The notes beneath the pieces were generated by a model. The model was not told the DNA's origin. It searched no databases and saw only the letters and a list, made by a program, of their open reading frames with translations. A DNA stretch of 64,000 nt, from the NCBI GenBank assembly GCA_023380755.1, contig JAMCSD010000003.1:15962-79961 (forward strand), in the 5' to 3' direction. The position numbers were made by a program, and so were the translations under genes. The DNA comes from Patescibacteria group bacterium. GTDB lineage: Bacteria > Patescibacteria > Microgenomatia > UBA12405. Shown piece after piece: positions 57,867 to 64,000 of the stretch (within the stretch, counting starts at the first letter, position 1; each line of letters begins with the position of its first letter).

Positions 57867-58761
57867 TCGAAACAGCTAGTTTAACTTGGGGTAACTGTTG
57901 TTTGAGTGACTTAAGGGTGGTTTCCTCGACAAGATCGGATTTGGTGATTAGGACCAGCTCCGGCTTAGCAGCTAAGCGGGAACTAAAGTTGGTGATTTCG
58001 GCACGGATGGTATCATAATCCCGTTTGATGTCGGCAGATTCGGCGCTGACACAGTGAACCAAAAGGCCAGTCCGCTCGACATGGCGTAAAAAGCGGGAGC
58101 CTAAGCCTTTGCCAAGAGCTGCGCCTTCGATTAGCCCGGGTATATCGGCAATAATAAAGCCATGATTAGTCACTCCCAGGTTTGGTTCCAGAGTGGTAAA
58201 GGGGTAATTGGCGACTTTGGCATGGGCTTGGGTTAGGGCATTTAACAGGCTGGTTTTGCCGGCATTAGGCAGACCGATCAGACCGATTTGGGCAATTAGT
58301 TTAAGTTCTAAATGTAACCGTTTCCAGGACTTCTTCTCACCGGGTTTGGCAAACTGCGGGGTGGTGTTGGCTGGCGAGCGGAAGTGATAATTGCCAAAGC
58401 CACCAAGGCCGCCTTTGGCTAACATTTGCCGTTCCCCTACCCGGGTAAATTCCAGGGAAGTGCCATTATCATAGGTAATCACCGTCCCCACCGGGACTTT
58501 GAGGATTAAGTCGGCACCATTGGCTCCAGTCTTTTGACGGGGACCGCCTAGGCCGCCTTTTTCGGCCTCATACTTTTTTGATTGGCGAAAGACTTTAAGA
58601 CGGGTAATATCGGCGACTGATTCCGCCCAAACGGAACCACCCTGACCGCCATCACCACCGTCAGGACCGCCTTTGGGTTGGTGGCGATTAGCGAGGAAAT
58701 GAACAATGCCATCGCTGCCATCGCCAGCTTTAATCTCAATATCAACCTCATCAACAAACAT
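57802..58761 (-). CDS. obg: GTPase Obg/CgtA lacking the C-terminal OCT domain
   Basis: 319 residues. The N-terminal Gly-rich Obg fold (FVDEVDIEIKAGDGSDGIVHF, GGPDGGDGGQGGSVWAE, KGGLGGFGNYHFRSP) is followed by the G domain: GLPNAGKTSLLNAL (G1), PFTTLEPNLG (G2), IADIPGLIEGAA (G3), ITKSDLVEE (G4). The variable C-terminal OCT domain found in many Obg proteins is missing. Obg helps late 50S assembly and stress control. The extended -10 TGcTAAAAT (58768-58776) ends 6 nt before the ATG. The last 65 bp overlap the YtxH gene. Confidence 0.96.
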   Translation of the reverse strand: MFVDEVDIEIKAGDGSDGIVHFLANRHQPKGGPDGGDGGQGGSVWAESVADITRLKVFRQSKKYEAEKGGLGGPRQKTGANGADLILKVPVGTVITYDNGTSLEFTRVGERQMLAKGGLGGFGNYHFRSPANTTPQFAKPGEKKSWKRLHLELKLIAQIGLIGLPNAGKTSLLNALTQAHAKVANYPFTTLEPNLGVTNHGFIIADIPGLIEGAALGKGLGSRFLRHVERTGLLVHCVSAESADIKRDYDTIRAEITNFSSRLAAKPELVLITKSDLVEETTLKSLKQQLPQVKLAVSIIDDSTLQQLNSLFLESLKLS

Positions 58762-58767
58762 AGGTGA

Positions 58768-58776
58768 ATTTTAGCA
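58768..58776 (-). promoter_or_regulatory. Extended -10 (TGcTAAAAT) of obg, 6 nt from ATG
   Basis: Ends 6 nt before the obg ATG at 58761, so a leaderless mRNA is expected. Confidence 0.7.
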
Positions 58777-58871
58777 TGAAAGGTGAGAGGTAGTTTTGTT
58801 TGATTTTGCCGCGTTTTTGGTCTTTTTGCTTAAGCACTGTGAAAATTCTCATAATTCTTGTAAATCTCTTC

Positions 58872-58880
58872 TGGTACAAT
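58872..58880 (+). promoter_or_regulatory. Extended -10 (TGgTACAAT)
   Basis: Lies 8 nt before a GTG start at 58889. It supports transcription of the 29-codon frame. Confidence 0.45.
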
Positions 58881-58888
58881 CCCCTATC

Positions 58889-58978
58889 GTGCTTTTAGAA
58901 ATAATTATTCCAGCAGCTTTGTTTGCCGTTGGCGCGATCCTCGGCTTTAGCTTTGGCTGGTTAAAAACTCAAAAATAA
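58889..58978 (+). CDS. Possible 29-residue membrane peptide
   Basis: GTG at 58889 begins a 29-codon frame with one hydrophobic helix (IIIPAALFAVGAILGFSFGW) and tail LKTQK. The extended -10 TGgTACAAT (58872-58880) ends 8 nt upstream. The peptide looks like the N-terminal anchor of RNase Y-type proteins, so it could be a real small membrane protein or the remnant of a lost gene. In-frame codons further upstream (to 58796) precede the -10 and are probably not translated. It is convergent with rlmN, one base from its stop. Confidence 0.35.
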   Translation: MLLEIIIPAALFAVGAILGFSFGWLKTQK

Positions 58979-58979
58979 A

Positions 58980-59975
58980 CTATTGGGCGGCAAGCTGGCC
59001 ACAAGCGGCATTAATTTCAGCCCCGAACGAGCGGCGGACGGAAAAATTGTAGTGCCGTTGGGTTAAAGTCTTTACCCAAGTATCAAAAACTGCTTTTGGT
59101 GACGCCTCGAGACCATTTATGGCTCCGTTTAGAGGAATTAAATTGAGATAAAACAGGCGGCTTTGGTCGAGCAATTTCATGAGGTTATTAAGGTGCCGGG
59201 GGGAATCGTTAACACCTTGAATGAGGGTATACTCCAAAAATAACTGCCGGCGGGTGTGCTCAACATAATAACGGCAGGCGGAGATCAAATCGTCTAAGGG
59301 ATAGGTTTTGGCAATCGGCATGAGACGTTCCCGCGTAGATTGGTCCGCAGCGTGCAAAGAGAGCGCTAAATTAATTTCGGTATCGAGAGCGGCAAATTCT
59401 TTGATTTGGGGAACAATCCCGGCCGTCGAAAGACTAATTTTACGGGCCCCCAAGGCCAGCCCATCTTTATCGTTAATTTGGTGCAAAGCTGACAGCACAT
59501 TCTGCCAATTCAATAAGGGTTCGCCCATGCCCATAAAGACAACCCGGCCGATAAACCGGGGATAGAGCTGGTTATTCCAGTAAATGATTTGGTCAATAAT
59601 TTCTTCGCTAGTAAGATTCCGTTGGTACCCTATGCCGCCAGTAGCACAAAAAGCACAAGCCAAGGGGCAGCCAACCTGGGAAGAAACACAAGCAGTTAAC
59701 CAACCATCGTAATCCATCAGGACAGATTCAATTTTAGCGTGGTCCTTCAGCTCTAAAAGGGTTTTTTGGGTATGGCCGATCTGTTGCACCTTTAAGGGCT
59801 TTACCGAAAGAAGAGGTATCTTTTTATCGAGATCGGCCCGAAGAGCGGCGGGCAAATCGGTCATTTGGTCAAAAGTGAGGACTCGGCCAGAGTAGTAATT
59901 CTTAAGGACTTGCCGGTAGCGGTAAGCCGGCAAATTATTCTCCTGACAATAGACTGCTAGTGCCTGAAGGTCCAT
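58980..59975 (-). CDS. rlmN: 23S rRNA/tRNA methyltransferase RlmN
   Basis: 331 residues from the ATG at 59975, one base after the trxA stop (TGAAATG), so coupled. Radical SAM motif CPLACAFC (CX3CX2C) within SSQVGCPLACAFCATGG; GRVVFMGMGEPLLNW; the catalytic C-terminal Cys in INAACGQLAAQ. It makes 2-methyladenosine at A2503 of 23S rRNA and A37 of some tRNAs. A reading upstream to 60029 lies inside trxA and is rejected. Normal length for the family is about 350-380. Confidence 0.96.
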   Translation of the reverse strand: MDLQALAVYCQENNLPAYRYRQVLKNYYSGRVLTFDQMTDLPAALRADLDKKIPLLSVKPLKVQQIGHTQKTLLELKDHAKIESVLMDYDGWLTACVSSQVGCPLACAFCATGGIGYQRNLTSEEIIDQIIYWNNQLYPRFIGRVVFMGMGEPLLNWQNVLSALHQINDKDGLALGARKISLSTAGIVPQIKEFAALDTEINLALSLHAADQSTRERLMPIAKTYPLDDLISACRYYVEHTRRQLFLEYTLIQGVNDSPRHLNNLMKLLDQSRLFYLNLIPLNGAINGLEASPKAVFDTWVKTLTQRHYNFSVRRSFGAEINAACGQLAAQ

Positions 59976-59976
59976 T

Positions 59977-60294
59977 TCATTGTTGGTTAATAGCGGAGAG
60001 ATAATCCTGTTTTTGACGGAACCCGACAATGGTATCGACTATTTGGCCATTTTTGAAAACGATGACGGTGGGTATGGCGGAGACATTATAAATACTCGCC
60101 AGCTCGTTTTCGGCATCGACATCAACTTTGACAATTTTCACTTTTTCCTTGAGCTCATTACCGATTTCATCGATAATCGGGCTCAACATTTGGCACGGTC
60201 CACACCAACTGGCCCAAAAGTCAACTAAAACACTGCCCTGGTAGTCGATGACTTCGGATTGAAAATTTTGTTTGGTGCCGTTGAGATGAGACAT
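59977..60294 (-). CDS. trxA: Thioredoxin
   Basis: 105 residues, a complete thioredoxin: VLVDFWASWCGPCQMLSPI with redox WCGPC, KVDVDAENELASIYNV, and AIPTVIVFKNGQIVDTIVGF with the cis-Pro. It reduces disulfides in the cytosol. TATAAT at 60303-60308 is 8 nt before the ATG. It is coupled to rlmN. No thioredoxin reductase is in the window. Confidence 0.97.
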   Translation of the reverse strand: MSHLNGTKQNFQSEVIDYQGSVLVDFWASWCGPCQMLSPIIDEIGNELKEKVKIVKVDVDAENELASIYNVSAIPTVIVFKNGQIVDTIVGFRQKQDYLSAINQQ

Positions 60295-60302
60295 AGTGTT
60301 TT

Positions 60303-60308
60303 ATTATA
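60303..60308 (-). promoter_or_regulatory. trxA -10 element 8 nt from ATG
   Basis: TATAAT in the 9-bp gap behind the coiled-coil gene at 60304-60708, overlapping its stop codon. Expected leader 1-2 nt. Confidence 0.6.
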
Positions 60309-60708
60309 CCTTTTTCTTGACTAATTTGGCGTTAGTGACGATCTCCAACAGATCACCGTTGGGAGTTTCAATTTGGTTAGTACCGGCCAAGGATAGGTAT
60401 TGGGTTAGGTATTCAGAAAGACTAATTCTTAACTCTTTTAATTGATGTTGGTAATCTTTAACTTTATCGGCAAGTTCGGCATTAGCCGTCACTGCTAATA
60501 CTTTTTGTTTGGCGATGGTTTTAAGCTTGGCAGTTTTTTTAGAAGCTTGGTCATTTTCGTGAAACTCAGTGTCGTTGTCAAGAGTACCCTGTAGCATTTC
60601 TTTGTAAGTCTGCATCTCGCGAGTCAGGGTGTTGAGACGTTCGTAATAATTCTTGATTAAGGATTCAACATTTAATAAGGTTTCAGACGAGGGGTTGGTG
60701 GTAGTCAT
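60304..60708 (-). CDS. Coiled-coil protein, unknown
   Basis: 134 residues, nearly all helical: ESLIKNYYERLNTLTREMQ, ADKVKDYQHQLKELRISLSEY, then a short C-terminal beta-like end with NQIETPNGDLLEIV and the lysine tail LVKKKV. It is soluble and resembles small helical-bundle proteins without a named family. TTAAAT lies 4 nt before the ATG. It is between dus and trxA; no link is seen. Confidence 0.6.
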   Translation of the reverse strand: MTTTNPSSETLLNVESLIKNYYERLNTLTREMQTYKEMLQGTLDNDTEFHENDQASKKTAKLKTIAKQKVLAVTANAELADKVKDYQHQLKELRISLSEYLTQYLSLAGTNQIETPNGDLLEIVTNAKLVKKKV

Positions 60709-60723
60709 ACGGATTTAAGCGTA

Positions 60724-61776
60724 TCAGGAGATAAACTCGGCTTCAAGAGCACAAAGTTGATCAAGTGAAGAAACCCTGACCAGGTTTTGGCGCAGCTTCT
60801 TGGCGTGGGGCAGGGAGGCGGCATAAAAAAGAAATTGCTGACGTAAATAATCAAAGCGGCGCGAAGGAAAGGTGAACCGAGAGATCTGGGCGTGAAGATA
60901 CATAGTGTCAAACTTTTCCCGGGAAGTTACCAAGTGAGGTTCTCTTAAAAAAACCCAGGGATTACCCAAAGCCCCCCGACCGATAAGGGCCCCGTCGGTG
61001 CCGTATTCACGGGAAGCGGCCAACCCGTCAGCGTAATTTTTGATGTCGCCGTTACCCAGTAAGCGGATATGGGCTTGGTGGGCAATTTGGGCAGCGGTAC
61101 GGATAGCCGGCCAGTCAGCTAAACCGGCATAACCCTGTTTGAGGGTCCGGCCATGAAGGGTAAGAAAGTCCGGCTGTTGTTGACAGAGGAATTCTATCCA
61201 GGATTCAACTACGGAGTGAGTGGTACCTAAACGAGTTTTAACGGAAAGAGTGGGAGGGGTTTGAGGGCCGGTTGAGGGTGAGGAGTAATGCGAATATTTA
61301 TTATTACGCTCGATAACGGCTAAGGTTTTTTCCTTAAGGTGTAGATCGTTTAAGTTACGTTTTTGGGTAGCAAAATCAGCAATAGCGGCCTTGACGGCCA
61401 CAACTATCTTTTTGGCGACCTCAGGCTTATCGATTAAGGCAGCACCGCCACCATGTTGAGTGACAGTCCGCGCCGGGCAACCCATATTGATATCAATGCC
61501 GTCGAATCCGAGAAAACATAATATTAAAGCGGCCTGATAAAAGCTGTCTGGATCCTTGCCAAATAGCTGGCCGATGACCGGCCGTTCTATGTCCGAATAG
61601 AGTAGATGGTCATAAAGCTTAACGGCATTATGGGCTAAGCCTTCAGCACTAACGAATTCCGTAAAGATAATATCCGGCTTGGCAACCTGGGTCTGAACCA
61701 GGCGGAACGGTTCGTCAGTCAAGCCATCCATTGGCGAAAGACCGATAAGAGGAAATGGCCAATTACTAATATCCAA
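60724..61776 (-). CDS. dus: tRNA-dihydrouridine synthase
   Basis: About 350 residues. TIM-barrel FMN enzyme: PLIGLSPMDGLTDEPFR, TEFVSAEGLAHN, PVIGQLFGKDPDSF, GIDINMGCPARTV (catalytic Cys), SVKTRLGT, LTLHGRTLKQGY, LGNGDIKNYADG and GALIGRGALGNPW. It reduces uridine in tRNA D-loops. No good ATG fits: the frame runs back into the RRM gene to 61914. I chose the TTG at 61776, because TATTAT ends 5 nt before it. The start is therefore tentative, but the enzyme is clear. Confidence 0.92.
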   Translation of the reverse strand: MDISNWPFPLIGLSPMDGLTDEPFRLVQTQVAKPDIIFTEFVSAEGLAHNAVKLYDHLLYSDIERPVIGQLFGKDPDSFYQAALILCFLGFDGIDINMGCPARTVTQHGGGAALIDKPEVAKKIVVAVKAAIADFATQKRNLNDLHLKEKTLAVIERNNKYSHYSSPSTGPQTPPTLSVKTRLGTTHSVVESWIEFLCQQQPDFLTLHGRTLKQGYAGLADWPAIRTAAQIAHQAHIRLLGNGDIKNYADGLAASREYGTDGALIGRGALGNPWVFLREPHLVTSREKFDTMYLHAQISRFTFPSRRFDYLRQQFLFYAASLPHAKKLRQNLVRVSSLDQLCALEAEFIS

Positions 61777-61801
61777 AGGTAAATAATAAAAACTAACTTG
61801 A

Positions 61802-62284
61802 TTATTTCTTTTTGTTTCGAGCGGCAAATTTAGCTCCCACCTGGGAATGGTGTTGACGCTGATCATAAACACTTTGACGGAGACGTTCTCCGGTCCTTTT
61901 GGAGGCGGGAGCACTGCTAAAAGGTTGGTCTAAATTCATCCGGCCGGAAGGGGCGTGCTTTTTAGCTTGAATACGGGCTAACTTTTCCTCGTGGCGGGCC
62001 TGTCCTTCGGGGGTATTGAGCGGATCCGGTTCGGCATAGTCGACGATGATACTGCGATCCTCGAGTTTGTGACCATGCATTTTATCTTTGGCAGCGACGG
62101 CTGATTCCAAAGTGTCGTACTCGACAAAACCCAATCCCCGGCTGCGGCCCCAACGGTTACGCATAATCCGCAAAGAAACTATCCGCCCAAAAGGGACGAA
62201 GAGCGTCAACAACTCCCCCTCGCTCATTCTGTAAGGGAGGCTGCCGATAAATAATCTTTTATTTGGTGCTCGGTTGGATGGCAT
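61802..62284 (-). CDS. RRM-type RNA-binding protein
   Basis: 160 residues. One RRM with RNP2 RLFIGSLPY and RNP1 RGLGFVEY, and a linker to SIIVDYAEPD. A charged, disordered C-terminal tail follows (KLARIQAKKHAPSGRMNL; ending AARNKKK). Small RRM proteins occur in cyanobacteria and some other bacteria and are RNA chaperones, often cold-induced. Here it shares its end with the dus region. Its start overlaps the upstream lipoprotein gene by 26 bp. It is probably a general RNA-binding protein; target unknown. Confidence 0.9.
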   Translation of the reverse strand: MPSNRAPNKRLFIGSLPYRMSEGELLTLFVPFGRIVSLRIMRNRWGRSRGLGFVEYDTLESAVAAKDKMHGHKLEDRSIIVDYAEPDPLNTPEGQARHEEKLARIQAKKHAPSGRMNLDQPFSSAPASKRTGERLRQSVYDQRQHHSQVGAKFAARNKKK

Positions 62285-62903
62285 AAAATTCAGTTTTACC
62301 CTCGGGGTTAGTAAACCGGAAAGCTAAATCTGGATTATAAGCTTTGTCGACTTCAAAAACAATAGCTGTATTAACCCATTGTTCGTGATCTAAGGTAATT
62401 TTTGATAGTTCAAACAGGTTTTTGTCACCAGTAAAGGCATCGGAAAAGTAGGTTGTTTCGGAAGTCGACAGGTTCTTGCCCCGGTCGACCATCACAAACT
62501 GAGGGGAGGGATGATCTCCGATTTGGTTAAAAGTGGACGGCTCTCCCTGATTTTTGGCATTACCCATGACGGCGATCTCGACCAGAATCAGTTTCTTACC
62601 ATCCCCCGCATTACGGCCGCCGGCGTTGGGAATTTCCTTAATGGACCTGGCTTTGACTTGAACGTTGCCGATCCCATCGGGATCATAGGTTTTGTAGGCA
62701 ACTTTAAACTCCTGATTGATAGAAACAGTTTTGGTGATATTAACCGGCGCATTAGCGCTGGCGTCAACCAGCGGCGTTATTTCGCCGGTATCGGTGGAAT
62801 CATCACTAAAGGTGATGGGTTTTTTAGCTACCGGGCTGCAAGCAGAAAGGAGTAATGTTGAACCAAATAACAATGCAAAGTAACAATAGTTTTTGGTATT
62901 CAT
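62259..62903 (-). CDS. Lipoprotein with a DUF4352-like domain
   Basis: 214 residues from the ATG at 62903. Signal and lipobox LLFGSTLLLSACSPV (Cys at the acylation site), a linker with DDSTDTGEI, and then a beta-rich region with KKLILVEIAVMGNAKN and WVNTAIVFEVDKAYNPDLAF, like the DUF4352/immunoglobulin-like telokin domain of bacterial lipoproteins. It is probably held at the outer membrane face. TATAAT ends 5 nt before the ATG, shared with the divergent MBL gene. Reading TTG-CAT-ATG from 62909 would begin inside the -10, so the ATG is preferred. Confidence 0.78.
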   Translation of the reverse strand: MNTKNYCYFALLFGSTLLLSACSPVAKKPITFSDDSTDTGEITPLVDASANAPVNITKTVSINQEFKVAYKTYDPDGIGNVQVKARSIKEIPNAGGRNAGDGKKLILVEIAVMGNAKNQGEPSTFNQIGDHPSPQFVMVDRGKNLSTSETTYFSDAFTGDKNLFELSKITLDHEQWVNTAIVFEVDKAYNPDLAFRFTNPEGKTEFYAIQPSTK

Positions 62904-62908
62904 ATGCA

Positions 62909-62918
62909 ATTATATAAT
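62909..62918. promoter_or_regulatory. Perfectly palindromic bidirectional -10
   Basis: ATTATATAAT is its own reverse complement. It gives TATAAT on the plus strand (62913-62918), 5 nt before the ATG at 62924, and TATAAT on the minus strand (62914-62909), 5 nt before the ATG at 62903. Both genes should be leaderless from one 10-bp core in a 20-bp intergenic space. Confidence 0.75.
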
Positions 62919-62923
62919 CAATC

Positions 62924-63541
62924 ATGACAAAGTGGAGGAGTATGGTTCTGGGACCATTAGCGACTAATTGTTATTTGGTTTGGGAGGAGACAAGCCGGAA
63001 GGCGTTGGTCATCGATCCGGCTGATGATGGTGAATTTATTGCCAGTGAATTGGCAGCCCAACAACTGATCCCCCAAGGAATACTGCTGACACACGGGCAT
63101 TTTGACCATGTTCTGGGAGCTTTGGCGGTGAAACTCATCTACCAAGTTCCGATAATGGCCAGCGGGAAAGATGAATTTCTGTTGAATAAAGGAGCGCAGT
63201 CTGCTACTTATTGGTTGAAGCAAAAGATCGAAATGCCGCCGCTAAAAATTGATGTCGACCTAAATCAAAAAGAAATCCTTGAAATCGGGGAAAGCCAAAT
63301 ACATATCTTCAAAATTCCCGGTCACACTCCGGGCAGTATTGGTTTTTATTGGCCGAAAGAAAAACTGCTATTTAGCGGTGATACCCTGTTTTATCATTCA
63401 ATTGGGCGGACAGACTTATCGTATAGTTCAAAAGATGACTTGGAGCTAAGTCTAGACAAAATATTGGATTTGCCCTCAGAAACAATAGTGCTACCCGGGC
63501 ATGGGGAACCGACAACTATAGGTGAAGAAAAAAGGCTTTAA
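62924..63541 (+). CDS. Metallo-beta-lactamase-fold hydrolase (glyoxalase II-like)
   Basis: 205 residues. Metal site LLTHGHFDHVLGA (HxHxDH), IPGHTPGSIGF, LLFSGDTLFYHSIGRTDL (Asp) and VLPGHGEPTTIGEEK (His), all in the order of the glyoxalase II-type MBL fold. It probably hydrolyses a thioester or similar; the C-terminal substrate domain of true glyoxalase II is missing, so substrate is open. It is expressed from the bidirectional -10. Its last 26 bp overlap the next minus-strand gene. Confidence 0.92.
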   Translation: MTKWRSMVLGPLATNCYLVWEETSRKALVIDPADDGEFIASELAAQQLIPQGILLTHGHFDHVLGALAVKLIYQVPIMASGKDEFLLNKGAQSATYWLKQKIEMPPLKIDVDLNQKEILEIGESQIHIFKIPGHTPGSIGFYWPKEKLLFSGDTLFYHSIGRTDLSYSSKDDLELSLDKILDLPSETIVLPGHGEPTTIGEEKRL

Positions 63542-64000
63542 TTATTTGCCATACCGAGGGGCGAGAGGTCGGAGACAAGCGGGGTACAAGGGTGGGAGTA
63601 GAGACGGAAATTGGTTTTAAGGGAGCGGGGGTGGCAGTCGTTGTTGGAAGTTGGGAGTTGCCGGAAACCTTTTTCGGCTGGATAGTGGTAGTAGTTTTCA
63701 GATTATTGTGTGGGTACCAGTCGGACCAAGGCCCGGGCATACAGCCGTTACCGGCCCGCAGGTGGAAGTAATAATTTCTAGAGGAAGATAAATGCTTAAC
63801 AGTATAAGCCAGAGCGCCGGTGGAATGGCCTTGAGAGAATTCCACGCCGTAACGATCCTCTCCCGGCTTGAGGCTATAAGAAAGATAATAAGAGGTAACC
63901 GGTTGAAGGGCCGGGACAAAATAAATTGTGGCCTGATCGCCGCGGCGGATTATTTTAAAAATCCGAGGTGCCCCGGCCGGAGATTGATCACCGCAGACAG
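63516..64000 (-). CDS. FN3-type surface protein, 5' end cut by window edge
   Basis: The visible part (about 161 residues) has no start inside the window. My translation of the frame up to 64000 reads CGDQSPAGAPRIFKIIRRG, ATIYFVPALQPVTSYYLSYS and YYFHLRAGNGCMPGPWSDW, a fibronectin type III-like fold with a Cys pair. After it comes a Thr/Pro/Ser-rich linker (KTTTTIQPKKVSG, then TPAPLKPISVSTP), and the protein ends VWQIIKAFFLHL. This is a common layout for exported surface proteins in these bacteria. The short GTG-start reading from 63845 is only its end. Confidence 0.68.
   Translation of the reverse strand, partial: VCGDQSPAGAPRIFKIIRRGDQATIYFVPALQPVTSYYLSYSLKPGEDRYGVEFSQGHSTGALAYTVKHLSSSRNYYFHLRAGNGCMPGPWSDWYPHNNLKTTTTIQPKKVSGNSQLPTTTATPAPLKPISVSTPTLVPRLSPTSRPSVWQIIKAFFLHL

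Noticed and set aside
1..64000. UGA recoded as glycine (as in Gracilibacteria)
   Set aside because: TGA ends genes such as 6001-7134 and ftsE at sensible places, and RF2 is present.
1..64000. CRISPR arrays, insertion sequences, prophage or defence clusters
   Set aside because: No regularly spaced direct repeats, transposase, integrase or phage-type genes were seen in either strand.

Overview
The window looks like part of a reduced, fermentative Patescibacteria (Candidate Phyla Radiation) chromosome, most likely in or near Microgenomates. This is inferred from gene content, not a database match. Genes are packed nose to tail, many encode short single-helix exported or membrane proteins, and no amino-acid, nucleotide or cofactor pathway is present. 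TGA is used as a normal stop (for example at 6001) and prfB (RF2) is present, so the code is standard rather than the Gly-UGA code of Gracilibacteria. There are no rRNAs, insertion sequences, prophage genes or CRISPR arrays. One tRNA, Glu(CUC), lies at 41314-41386.

Layout. 1-5.3 kb: envelope glycosyltransferases (two GT2, three polytopic GT-C types). 5.4-13.4 kb: a possible sortase substrate, a coiled-coil M23 peptidase whose domain is circularly permuted, ftsX, ftsE, an LCP-family ligase, prfB, and anchored redox, prolyl-isomerase and C39-like proteins. 13.5-27 kb: typA, HIT, secA, serS, an HD hydrolase, lysS (with an extra C-terminal tRNA-binding domain), greA behind a long structured leader, a sortase, a RelA/SpoT homologue and an archaeal-type tyrS. 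27-38.4 kb: two Cys-rich orphans, GT2, uvrC-uvrA-uvrB, a small gene with a likely -1 frameshift, then comM-yraN-dprA. 38.5-48 kb: a large phosphorylase-like protein, GT-C, tRNA-Glu, ssb, an FKBP, a GH18 hydrolase, an M29 aminopeptidase and a bactofilin-like membrane protein. 48-64 kb: csaA, argS, lon, era, a four-gene Gld-like ABC cluster, obg, rlmN, trxA, dus, an RRM protein, a lipoprotein, an MBL hydrolase and a truncated FN3-type protein.

How the genes work together. FtsE, FtsX and the coiled-coil peptidase form a plausible divisome-linked wall-hydrolysis module, with GH18, LCP and C39-like proteins also acting on the envelope. The sortase could anchor the DUF11-type protein with a C-terminal PVTGD signal. 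UvrA, UvrB and UvrC are clustered, and comM and dprA suggest natural DNA uptake.

The most general signal is regulatory. About thirty genes have a -10 hexamer, often an extended TGnTATAAT, ending only 5-7 nt before the start codon. This places the transcription start at or near the first base of the start codon, so leaderless mRNA appears to be the default. Several divergent pairs share one overlapping symmetric -10, and at several gene junctions the stop codon is embedded in the next gene's -10. Against this background the roughly 190-nt structured leader of greA is a conspicuous exception.
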